Part shown: piece after piece, positions 6,827 to 14,896 of the stretch
How positions within the stretch are numbered: the stretch's first letter is position 1
How the letters are laid out: the number at the start of each line of letters is the position of its first letter
Assembly (NCBI GenBank): GCA_900552185.1
Contig: URYT01000022.1
Location: 1 to 16,353, forward strand
Source: an uncultured Collinsella sp.
GTDB lineage: Bacteria > Actinomycetota > Coriobacteriia > Coriobacteriales > Coriobacteriaceae
Reading direction: 5' to 3'
DNA: 16,353 nucleotides
Made by a program: the position numbers and the translations under genes
Notes under the pieces: generated by a model
Databases searched by the model: none
Told to the model about the DNA's origin: nothing
Seen by the model: only the letters and a program-made list of their open reading frames with translations

Positions 6827-9800
6827 ATGGCATTCGTCCATCTGCACAACCACACTGTCTTCTCTATGCTCGACGGCGCAACCCGTATCCAGGATATGGT
6901 CAACCGCGCCGTTGAGCTGGGCATGCCCGCCGTGGCCATTACCGACCACGGCTACATGTATGGCGTGCCCGACCTGGCGCTGGCCTGCGACGCCGTTAAC
7001 CACAACACGCCCGAGTACAAAACCTGGAGTCACGACAAGGCCTTCTTGGAAAAGGACCGCCGCGACGAGCTGGTGGAGCCCGATCCCGAGGAAAACCCGC
7101 GCGAGCGTGCCCAGTACGTCAAAGACATGGCCATGTGGGACGAGAAGGGCAACATCGACGAGCTCAAGCCGCCCCTGGTCATCAAACCCATCTTTGGCTG
7201 CGAGGTCTACTTTACGCCGGACGAGACGCTCGCCCGCGACCATAAGCCCGAGCTCTACCACATGATTCTTCTGGCCAAGGACCAGGAGGGTTACGTCAAC
7301 CTGATGCAGACGGTCTCCGAGGCCGCCGTGCAGGGCTTTTACTACAAGCCGCGCGTGACGCTCGACAACCTGCGCCGCCACGCCAAGGGCATGATCTGCA
7401 CGAGCGCCTGCATCGCGGGCATCATCCCCAAATACATCGACCGCGGCGACATGGAAGGCGCCATCAAGTGGGCCGAGACCTTCCGTGACACCTTCGAGCC
7501 CGGCGACTTCTACATCGAGATCCAGGAACACGGCATCACCACCGACAACGGCCTGACCGACGAGCAGATGGACCGCACGCTCATCGACATCGCCAAGCAG
7601 GTGGGCGTCAAGGTCATCGCCACCAACGACTTCCACTACCTGCGCCGCGAGGACGCGCCCGTGCAGGACGTCATCATGTGCATCGGCATGAACGCCAAGG
7701 TCGACGACCCCAACCGCATGCGCATGACCGGCTCGGAGTTTTACATGAAGACCGAGGAGGAGATGCGGGCGATGTTCCCGTATTGCCCCGAGGCCTGCGA
7801 CAACACGCTCGAGATCGCCGACAAGTGCTACGTTGAGCTGGACTGGGACTCCATCATCCTGCCGCGCTTCCCGTTGCTCGATCCCGGCGAGACGCATGAG
7901 AGCCAGTTCCGCCGCGAGTGCGAGAAAGGTCTGCGCCAGCACTATGGTGACGACTGGGCCACACGCGAGATCGGTGGCGTCAACATCAAAGAACGCTTTG
8001 AGTACGAATACAAGGTCATCTGCGACAAGGGCTTTGCCGCCTACTTTTTGATCGTTGCCGAGTACGTGCAATGGGCCAAGGACAACGGCATCGGCGTCGG
8101 CCCCGGCCGTGGCTCGGCCGCCGGCGCTATCGTCGCCTACGCCATGAACATCACCGCGTTCGACCCGCTCGAGAACGGCCTGATGTTCGAGAGGTTCCTG
8201 TCCCCGCAGCGTACCGAGATGCCCGATATCGATATGGACTTCGACGATGAGCGGCGCCTCGAGGTCGTGGAGCACGTTCGCCAGCTCTACGGCCCCGAGA
8301 AGGTCACCCACGTCATCACCTACTCGACCATTAAGGCCAAGCAGGCCATCAACGACGCCGCGCGCGTTTTGGACTACCCGGTCTACATGGGCCAGCGCCT
8401 GTCCAAGATGGTCTCGAGCGACCCCAAGGTCAAGCTCAAGCAGGTGCTCGAAAAACAACCCGGCAAAGAGGATCTGTTTAACCCCGACTTTGCCGAGGCC
8501 TATAAAAAGGACGACGACGCCCGCCGCATCATCGACACGGCGCTCTCGATTGAGGGCCTCACCCGTGGCGAGGGCGTGCACGCGTGCGCCGTTCTGATCT
8601 GCCGCGACCCCGTCAACGAGCATGTGCCCACCAAGCTCGACACCAAGGGCGGCGTCGAGATTACCCAGTACGAGGGCCATACCGTTGCCGACATGGGCCT
8701 GCTCAAGATGGACTTCCTTGGCCTGCGCACGCTGACGGTTATCTCCAAGGCCAAGGCAAACATCAAAAAGAACTTCGGCATCGACATCAAAGAGGAAGAG
8801 ATTCCCTTTGACGATCCCGAGATCTTTAAGCTCATGGGCTCCGGCCACACCGCCGGCGTCTTCCAGGTCGAGTCCGCCGGCATGACGGCCACGATCAAGA
8901 ACATGAAACCCACCGAATACAAGCACGTCGTGGCATTGATCGCTCTGTACCGCCCGGGCCCGCTGGGCGCCGGCATGGTTTCGTCCTACATCAACCGTAT
9001 GAACGGCAAGGAGCCGGCCGTCTCCTACGACGACCGCCTGGACGACATCCTGGGCGAAACCTACGGCACCATGGTCTACCAGGAGCAGGTTATGCTCATC
9101 TCCGTCGAGATGTGCGGCTTCTCCAAGGGCGAATCGGACTCGCGTATCCGTAAGCCCGTGGCTAAGAAAAAGATCAAGCTGCTCACGTCGACGGTGCTCC
9201 ACTGGGAGGATGGCTCGGACGAGACCACCTACGACCACTGGATGAACGGTGCTATCAAGAACAACTACACGCGCGAGGTCGCCCAGAAGATTTGGGACGA
9301 TGTTCTCGAGTTCGCGTCTTACGCCTTTAACAAGTCGCACTCCGCCGGCTACGCCATCCTGGTTATGCAGACGGCGTGGCTCAAGGCGCACTATCCGCAC
9401 GAGTACATGGCGGCCGTTCTGACGTCCTACACGGGCAAGACCGACAAGATCGTTCATTACGTCTCGGCGTGCCGCCACGACGGCATCCCCGTGCTGTCGC
9501 CAGATGTCAACGAGTCCGGTACCGAGTTCACGGCTACCAAGGAGGGCGTGCGCTTTGGTCTGGCCGGCATCCGCGGCGTGGGCACTGGCGTGGCGCAGGC
9601 GATTATCGCCGAGCGCGAGGCGGGCGGCCCGTTTAAGACGCTGCACGACTTTGTCGAGCGCGTGGACTCGAGCCAGGCCAACCGTCGCGTGATCGAATCG
9701 CTCATCAAGGCAGGCGCCTTCGACTCCACGGGGTATCCGCGTCGCCAGATGATGCACTTTGTGGATAAGAACAACCCCGAGAACATCATCGATGCCGCCG

Positions 9801-10630
9801 TGAAGCGCCAAAAGGATCGCGCGAGCGGCCAGACGTCGTTCTTCGATATGTTCGGCGACGTTGAGGGCTCGGGCTTTGAGGTGAGCGTGCCCGATCCGGA
9901 CGGCCAGGAGTGGGACCGCCACCTTAAGCTGAGCCAGGAGAAGGAGGTTCTGGGCATCTATGTCTCGGACCACCCGTTGCGCCCGTTTGAGTATGCACTT
10001 AGCAAAGCGCGCGACTTCTCGTTCTCGCAGATCGACACCGGCTATGAGGTGCAAAACCCCACGGGCGGTACCATCAACCAGGAGATTCCCGAGGGCAAGG
10101 CGCTGTGGTGGGCCGGCATGGTCTCGAGCGTGTCCAAGCGCGTGACCAAAAACGGCGACCCCATGGGCATCGTGCAGCTCGAGGACATGGAAGGCGAGGC
10201 CACGGTCGTGGTGTTCCCCAAGACCTACAAGGAGGCCGAGGGGTATCTGTACGGCGAGGTCGATCCCGAGACCGGCGCGCAGCTGTCCGACGCGTTTGTG
10301 CGCATTAAGGGCAAGCTCGAGCGCTCGGACCGCGGCGACCAGATCATCGCGCAGGAGATTGTGCCGCTGGAGCTTAGCGAGGAGAAAAACAAGCCCAAGG
10401 TCTTTGAGGTCATGGTGCCCAACAGCCGCTTTAGCCAGGGCAATATGGCGCGCCTGGCCACGGTGCTCACCACCAACCCGGGCGGCGACCGCGTGGAGAT
10501 CTTTATCGAGCAGGTGGACGGGCGCGTACTGCGTGCCGAGGTGCCGGCCAAGGTCAACGCACGCTCGATTCCGCTGCTGGCAGAGGCCAAGGCCATCGTG
10601 GGTAACCAAGGCCGCGTGACGGTAATTTAA
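6827..10630 (+). CDS. dnaE: DNA polymerase III subunit alpha (DnaE1)
   Basis: A 1267-residue replicative polymerase of family C. The N-terminal PHP domain starts with HLHNHTVFSMLDG. It keeps all nine ligand positions known from active PHP exonucleases: H7, H9, D16, H41, E126, H145, C195, D268 and H270. The polymerase active site has D467 and D469 (PDIDMDF) and D629 (KMDFLGL). Later come the fingers segment FNKSHSAGYA, a helix-hairpin-helix (GIRGVGTGVAQAII) and an OB-fold (WAGMVSSVSKRVTKNGDPMG). The PHP domain carries an extra ~60 residues between H41 and E126. The usual LRRAMGKK sequence reads IRKPVAKKK (774-782) and is followed by an acidic insert (HWEDGSDETT). The gene appears intact and is essential in bacteria. 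Its GC-rich codons match the Collinsella-like part of the window. Confidence 0.97.
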   Translation: MAFVHLHNHTVFSMLDGATRIQDMVNRAVELGMPAVAITDHGYMYGVPDLALACDAVNHNTPEYKTWSHDKAFLEKDRRDELVEPDPEENPRERAQYVKDMAMWDEKGNIDELKPPLVIKPIFGCEVYFTPDETLARDHKPELYHMILLAKDQEGYVNLMQTVSEAAVQGFYYKPRVTLDNLRRHAKGMICTSACIAGIIPKYIDRGDMEGAIKWAETFRDTFEPGDFYIEIQEHGITTDNGLTDEQMDRTLIDIAKQVGVKVIATNDFHYLRREDAPVQDVIMCIGMNAKVDDPNRMRMTGSEFYMKTEEEMRAMFPYCPEACDNTLEIADKCYVELDWDSIILPRFPLLDPGETHESQFRRECEKGLRQHYGDDWATREIGGVNIKERFEYEYKVICDKGFAAYFLIVAEYVQWAKDNGIGVGPGRGSAAGAIVAYAMNITAFDPLENGLMFERFLSPQRTEMPDIDMDFDDERRLEVVEHVRQLYGPEKVTHVITYSTIKAKQAINDAARVLDYPVYMGQRLSKMVSSDPKVKLKQVLEKQPGKEDLFNPDFAEAYKKDDDARRIIDTALSIEGLTRGEGVHACAVLICRDPVNEHVPTKLDTKGGVEITQYEGHTVADMGLLKMDFLGLRTLTVISKAKANIKKNFGIDIKEEEIPFDDPEIFKLMGSGHTAGVFQVESAGMTATIKNMKPTEYKHVVALIALYRPGPLGAGMVSSYINRMNGKEPAVSYDDRLDDILGETYGTMVYQEQVMLISVEMCGFSKGESDSRIRKPVAKKKIKLLTSTVLHWEDGSDETTYDHWMNGAIKNNYTREVAQKIWDDVLEFASYAFNKSHSAGYAILVMQTAWLKAHYPHEYMAAVLTSYTGKTDKIVHYVSACRHDGIPVLSPDVNESGTEFTATKEGVRFGLAGIRGVGTGVAQAIIAEREAGGPFKTLHDFVERVDSSQANRRVIESLIKAGAFDSTGYPRRQMMHFVDKNNPENIIDAAVKRQKDRASGQTSFFDMFGDVEGSGFEVSVPDPDGQEWDRHLKLSQEKEVLGIYVSDHPLRPFEYALSKARDFSFSQIDTGYEVQNPTGGTINQEIPEGKALWWAGMVSSVSKRVTKNGDPMGIVQLEDMEGEATVVVFPKTYKEAEGYLYGEVDPETGAQLSDAFVRIKGKLERSDRGDQIIAQEIVPLELSEEKNKPKVFEVMVPNSRFSQGNMARLATVLTTNPGGDRVEIFIEQVDGRVLRAEVPAKVNARSIPLLAEAKAIVGNQGRVTVI

Positions 10631-10643
10631 GGACGGCGTTGGC

Positions 10644-10772
10644 GGGGTAGCTAATTTGGGACGGGGCTATTTTAGCTACCCTTTGACTGACGGCGAATGA
10701 GTCGGGGTCGGAATGCATCTCAACCGACATATGGGGGTAGCTAAAATAGCCCCGTCCCAAATTAGCTACCCC
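10644..10772. repeat. Long perfect inverted repeat, MITE/REP-like element
   Basis: Two 38-base arms (10644-10681 and 10735-10772) are exact reverse complements around a 53-base centre. Each arm also contains its own inverted repeat: GGGTAGCTAA at 10645-10654 with TTAGCTACCC at 10672-10681, and again at 10735-10744 with 10762-10771. So two hairpins or one long cruciform can form. The centre holds a further small hairpin (GTCGG 10707-10711, CCGAC 10724-10728). It lies 13 bases after the dnaE stop and ends 10 bases before the SNF2 ribosome binding site. No T run is present, so termination is not its obvious role. No target-site duplication is evident. Confidence 0.85.
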
Positions 10773-10792
10773 GGGTGAGATTGGAGGAAGTG

Positions 10793-13700
10793 ATGACGCA
10801 GGGGACGTTTGCGCAGGCGCTCCGTAAGGAGGCGGCGCTCAGCAGTACCTTTATGAAGGGGCGCTCGCTCATGCTCAACGGTGCCGTGCTGTCGTTTGAG
10901 GACTCCGACTCGCGCTTCTCCAAAAACGTGACTATCGAGGGCTCGGTGCGCGGCTCGCGCGGTGACCTGTACAAGACGCACGTGGCGCTCGATATGGACG
11001 AGCACGAGGTGATCGACTACGACTGCGATTGCCCCGCTGCCTTCCGCTATTCCGGCATGTGCAAGCACGCCATCGCCACGGCGTTGGCGTATCTGGATGC
11101 CAGCGGCGCCGAGCCCGTTGAGGGCCTGCGCACGCCGGTCCGCACGTTTACGGCACCGCCCGTACAATCCAAACAGCCCACACGCCCCGCGCCCACCGCA
11201 TCTGCGGTCAACCCCAACTTTCCCTTCCCGGCACCCGTCCCCACGAGCCCGAGCCTTGTGGCGGCGCTTTCCGATCTTTCGGACGCGCGCATGGACGAGC
11301 TCGTGGCCATGCGTCGCAAGCTCGCCGGCACCATCGACCCCGATGCGCCCAAAGCGGTGCTGGAGCCCTCGCTGGTGCCGTACTACAATCCGCTGTTTGC
11401 CGATCGCTTTAACTGGGCGCTCGAGTTTCGCATTCGCTGCGGTTCGGTGTCCTACGTGGTTAAGGATATCGACGGCATGGCCGATGCCTATGTGCGCGGC
11501 GGTACGTTCTCCTATGGCAAGAAGCTCACGTTTGCCCATGTGTCCGAGGCTTTCGATGACGTGTCGACAAAGCTGCTCGACTTTATCGCAATGACGGTCG
11601 CCTACCTAGGCGATATTACGAGCTCGCGCTCGGCATCGTATGACTTTGCCCGCAGCGGCTTTGTCGCCGAGCGTCAGTTGCCGGTATCCGAATATTCCGT
11701 CGTGTCCGTGCTGGACCTGCTGCGCGGCAGGACCATGTCCTTTGAGCCTGCTTGGTCGCGGGGGACGACGACGCATCGCGCCTACGAGGTGGCCGTCGAG
11801 CCGTCGCCGCAGGGGGAGGGCGAAGTCCCGGCTAAGCGCCCGCCGCTCCTTGCCGCCAAGATTGCACCGGCGGCGGGAGGCAGCTACGACCTGCGCCTTC
11901 CGGCCGATACGTATTGCTTTGTCGCGAGCGACGCAGCCTATCTGGTCGATACGCGCCGAGCACGCCGTACCGACACGGTGTTTGCCCAACATGCGGCGCC
12001 GTTCCTGTCGCACTTGTTGCCCTGCCGCACGCCGGTCCATATCGCCGCCGACCAGGTGGGCGAGTTCTGCCGCATGGCGCTGCCTATCTTGCGCGACTAC
12101 ACCGACCTGACCGCTCCCGCCGCGCTCGACGCTGTGGCGCCCGAGCCGAGTTTTGCCATGGCGATTGGCGTCGACGATGGTCTTGTGACCTGCAAAATTA
12201 CGGTTTCCTACGGCGACTGGTCGGCAGATCTCTTTAGTCTGGGCGCTCCGGGCAGCCCCTTCGAAGAGCAGCGCCCGGGCGTGCCGCCGCGCGATGAGGT
12301 GGCAGAGTTTCGCATTATGGACACGGCAGCCCTGTACTTCGATTTCTACGAGGGCGGCCTGGCGTTTGAGGAACGCGACGACGCCCGCCTGTTCCACTTG
12401 CTGACCGAGGGCCTGTCTGCCCTGTCCGAGCTGGGCGAGGTCATGCTCAGCGACCGCCTGCGCCAGATTTCGGTCCGTCCTGCGCCCAAGCTTTCGGTGC
12501 GTGCGACCGTCAAGAGTAACCTGCTCGACGTCGAACTGGGCGCGAGCGGGCTTTCGGCGGCTGACCTTGCCATCTATCTCGATTCGTATAAGCGCCACCA
12601 GACGTTCGCGCGCCTTACGTCCGGCGATATCGTGCGCCTGGACGAGGGCGCTCGTGCCGCGTTTGGTCTTGCCGAGGACCTTGGCGTCGATGCCGTCGAC
12701 CTGCTCGATGGCGTGTCGCTTCCCGCGTCGAGCACCCTGTTTGTCGACAGCATGATCGCGCGCACGCCGGCGCTCGAGGCCGATCGCGACGCGGCGTTCC
12801 GCCGCACTGTCGAGCGCCTGGACACGCTCGGCAAGATGGACTTTACGGTACCCGCCTCGCTCAAGGCCACGCTGCGCGGCTATCAGGTTGACGGCTATCA
12901 GTGGCTCGGCTCGCTCGAGCACCTGGGCCTTGGCGGCATCTTGGCCGACGATATGGGCTTGGGCAAAACGCTGCAGATGATCGCGCACATTCTGGCGCGC
13001 GTGGAAGCGGGGGATACCAAGCCCACGCTCGTGGTATGCCCCGCGTCGCTTGTGTACAACTGGACTGCCGAGCTGGAGCGCTTTGCCCCCTCGCTTGATG
13101 TGTGCGCCATTGTGGGCGCCAAAGCGCAGCGCCGCGTGCAGATAGCCGGAGCCGACGAGCATAACGTGGTCGTGACGTCGTATGACCTCATGCGCCGCGA
13201 TATCGACGAGTATGCCGAGCAGGACTTTGCCCGCGTGGTGCTCGACGAGGCCCAGTACATTAAAAACCCGCTCACGCAGGTAGCGCGCGCCGCCAAGCGC
13301 CTGCCGGCCGGCGTGCGCTTTGCCCTGACGGGCACGCCCATCGAAAACCGCCTGTCCGAGCTCTGGAGCATCTTCGACTTTTTGATGCCGGGCCTTCTGG
13401 GCACGCGCGACTCATTTGCCAAGCGCTTTGAAAGTCCCGTCGAGCATGCTGAGGGCGATAGTGCCGCTCGTCTGCAGGCGCTCGTATCGCCGTTTGTGCT
13501 GCGTCGCGTCAAGGAAGAGGTGGTGGCCGACCTGCCCGAGAAGATCGAGGATACGGTGATGGCGCAGCTTACCGGCGAGCAGCGCAAGCTCTACCTGGCA
13601 AACCAGGACCGCATCGCCCAGCAGGTTCAGCACCGCGAGGCATCCGAGTTTAAGAAAAACAAGCTCAAGGTACTTGCCGAACTCACCAAGCTACGCCAAA

Positions 13701-14266
13701 TCTGCTGCGACCCGCATCTGCACTATGCGGACTACAAGGCGGGAAGCGCTAAGCTCGATACGTGTATGGAGCTCGTTCACGGCGCGCTCGACGGCGGTCA
13801 TCGCATCTTGCTGTTCAGCCAGTTTACGGGCATGCTCGATATCATTGGCAAGCGCCTGGCCAAGGAGGACATCGCCTTCCTTAAGCTCACGGGCGCATCG
13901 TCTAAGGAGAGCCGCGCCAAGATGGTTGCGCAGTTCCAGGCAGGCGAGGTGCCGGTGTTCTTGATTTCGCTCAAGGCGGGCGGCGTGGGCCTTAATTTGA
14001 CGGCTGCCGACGTGGTCATCCACTACGACCCGTGGTGGAACGTGGCGGCGCAGGACCAAGCGACCGACCGTGCCCACCGTATTGGCCAGCAGCACACCGT
14101 GACCGTGTACAAACTCATCGCCAAGGACACGATCGAGGAACGCATTATGCAGATGCAGGAGTCCAAGCGCGATCTGGTCAACAGCGTGCTCGGCGGCGAC
14201 GGCATCTCATCGGCACTGTTTACGCGCGAGGATGTTCTGGCACTGCTCGGTGGCGACGGTCGCTAA
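10793..14266 (+). CDS. SWIM zinc-finger SNF2-family helicase/ATPase
   Basis: A 1157-residue protein. The N-terminus holds a SWIM zinc-binding motif (C78, C80, C90, H92), thought to bind DNA or protein. A long middle region without a recognised motif, typical of bacterial SNF2 proteins with a SWIM domain, follows to about residue 685. The SNF2 motor begins at LRGYQVDGYQWL. It has Walker A K725 (DDMGLGKT), Walker B D818-E819 (DEAQ), motif III TGTPIENRLSELWS, motif V GGVGLNLTAADVVI and motif VI DRAHRIGQ with R1096. Members move double-stranded DNA or remodel protein-DNA contacts; the cellular role in bacteria is mostly unknown. I chose the ATG at 10793 because GGAGG (10783-10787) lies five bases ahead; an in-frame GTG at 10775 would add six residues but lacks a site. 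It directly follows the long palindrome. Confidence 0.9.
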   Translation: MTQGTFAQALRKEAALSSTFMKGRSLMLNGAVLSFEDSDSRFSKNVTIEGSVRGSRGDLYKTHVALDMDEHEVIDYDCDCPAAFRYSGMCKHAIATALAYLDASGAEPVEGLRTPVRTFTAPPVQSKQPTRPAPTASAVNPNFPFPAPVPTSPSLVAALSDLSDARMDELVAMRRKLAGTIDPDAPKAVLEPSLVPYYNPLFADRFNWALEFRIRCGSVSYVVKDIDGMADAYVRGGTFSYGKKLTFAHVSEAFDDVSTKLLDFIAMTVAYLGDITSSRSASYDFARSGFVAERQLPVSEYSVVSVLDLLRGRTMSFEPAWSRGTTTHRAYEVAVEPSPQGEGEVPAKRPPLLAAKIAPAAGGSYDLRLPADTYCFVASDAAYLVDTRRARRTDTVFAQHAAPFLSHLLPCRTPVHIAADQVGEFCRMALPILRDYTDLTAPAALDAVAPEPSFAMAIGVDDGLVTCKITVSYGDWSADLFSLGAPGSPFEEQRPGVPPRDEVAEFRIMDTAALYFDFYEGGLAFEERDDARLFHLLTEGLSALSELGEVMLSDRLRQISVRPAPKLSVRATVKSNLLDVELGASGLSAADLAIYLDSYKRHQTFARLTSGDIVRLDEGARAAFGLAEDLGVDAVDLLDGVSLPASSTLFVDSMIARTPALEADRDAAFRRTVERLDTLGKMDFTVPASLKATLRGYQVDGYQWLGSLEHLGLGGILADDMGLGKTLQMIAHILARVEAGDTKPTLVVCPASLVYNWTAELERFAPSLDVCAIVGAKAQRRVQIAGADEHNVVVTSYDLMRRDIDEYAEQDFARVVLDEAQYIKNPLTQVARAAKRLPAGVRFALTGTPIENRLSELWSIFDFLMPGLLGTRDSFAKRFESPVEHAEGDSAARLQALVSPFVLRRVKEEVVADLPEKIEDTVMAQLTGEQRKLYLANQDRIAQQVQHREASEFKKNKLKVLAELTKLRQICCDPHLHYADYKAGSAKLDTCMELVHGALDGGHRILLFSQFTGMLDIIGKRLAKEDIAFLKLTGASSKESRAKMVAQFQAGEVPVFLISLKAGGVGLNLTAADVVIHYDPWWNVAAQDQATDRAHRIGQQHTVTVYKLIAKDTIEERIMQMQESKRDLVNSVLGGDGISSALFTREDVLALLGGDGR

Positions 14267-14274
14267 CCCGCTCG

Positions 14275-14313
14275 GGTGGGGCCGCCAGGGCGGATAGTAC
14301 GCGCCACCCCACC
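14275..14313 (+). terminator. Weak hairpin after the SNF2 gene
   Basis: GGTGGGG (14275-14281) pairs with CCCCACC (14307-14313) around a 25-base loop, eight bases after the SNF2 stop codon. There is no T run. A terminator role is uncertain. The remaining stretch to 14416 shows no gene and no clear promoter. Confidence 0.25.
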
Positions 14314-14416
14314 GTTCCCGCCCGTTATGTGTTCATTTGCCATGCCGTGGATGGTTCGCCTGCCTTTGGGCATAAGAAGCATCAGGAATATTGGCACATC
14401 AGCAAAGGAGAACATC

Positions 14417-14779
14417 ATGGCGAAATTCTTTAAGGACTCCGACGGCAAGCTCGTTGCCGCCCTTGGCGACGGCGTTGCAACCCCTGCCGGCTGCACGGAG
14501 CTGACGGCAAACACCGAGGATGCGGCGCACGAGAAGCATGTGCCTGTTGTCGAGATTGAGCGCGACGGCCACGTCATTCGCGCACGTGTGGGCTCGACGG
14601 AGCACCCCATGCTGCCCGAGCACTACATCGAGTGGATCGCGCTTGAGGCCGAGGGCCGCCTGGAGGTCCATTACCTTGAGCCCGGCATGAAGCCCACGAC
14701 GTTTTTCGCTGGCGGCTCCAAGACCGGTACCGTCTATGCCTACTGCAACCTGCACGGGCTGTGGTCCGCGACGTTCTAG
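14417..14779 (+). CDS. Superoxide reductase (desulfoferrodoxin family, single iron centre)
   Basis: A 120-residue protein that reduces superoxide to hydrogen peroxide with electrons from a rubredoxin-like donor, a common defence in anaerobes. The catalytic centre II is complete: H41 (EKHVP), H63 and H69 (STEHPMLPEHYIEW), C110 and H113 (YCNLHGLW) form the four-His, one-Cys iron site. The N-terminal desulforedoxin-like region is still present in length, but its iron cysteines are gone. The usual FYKCEICGN reads FFKDSDGKL, and the CCG pair reads AGC with only one Cys left. This resembles the class III type known from Treponema. The start is set by AAAGGAG (14404-14410), six bases before the ATG at 14417; the frame is open further upstream but has no better start. 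It is likely a single-gene unit, ending before a hairpin at 14826. Confidence 0.92.
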   Translation: MAKFFKDSDGKLVAALGDGVATPAGCTELTANTEDAAHEKHVPVVEIERDGHVIRARVGSTEHPMLPEHYIEWIALEAEGRLEVHYLEPGMKPTTFFAGGSKTGTVYAYCNLHGLWSATF

Positions 14780-14799
14780 GAGCGCGCCCCCGCTCGGGG

Positions 14800-14805
14800 T
14801 ATCAT
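14800..14805 (+). promoter_or_regulatory. Possible -10 box ahead of the NadE-like gene
   Basis: TATCAT preceded by CGGGG lies 21 bases after the superoxide reductase stop codon. There is no clear -35 box. If it is used, the transcript would begin near 14812 and carry the hairpin at 14826-14854 in its leader. Confidence 0.3.
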
Positions 14806-14825
14806 AGCTAGCATATGCACATGCG

Positions 14826-14858
14826 AGCGCCGGCTGCATTATGCGACCGGCGCTTTTA
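14826..14858 (+). terminator. Terminator-like hairpin between superoxide reductase and NadE-like genes
   Basis: A perfect 8-bp stem (AGCGCCGG 14826-14833, CCGGCGCT 14847-14854) has a 13-base loop and runs into TTTT (14854-14857). It is best read as the terminator of the superoxide reductase gene. A possible -10 box upstream of it leaves open an attenuator role for the next gene. Confidence 0.7.
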
Positions 14859-14896
14859 CTACGACAACGACGATTTACGACGGAAAGGGCTGGGCC

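Noticed and set aside
6791..10609. Minus-strand open frame of 1272 codons opposite dnaE
   Set aside because: It mirrors the dnaE frame in GC-rich DNA, where stop codons are rare on the opposite strand. Its translation is rich in His, Leu, Val and Gly without any recognisable domain, while the plus strand encodes a full polymerase.
10644..10772. CRISPR array
   Set aside because: The repeats are inverted, not direct, and there are only two arms with a single centre.
11606..13162. Minus-strand open frame of 518 codons opposite the SNF2 gene
   Set aside because: It lies inside the SNF2 gene, with biased composition and no motif.
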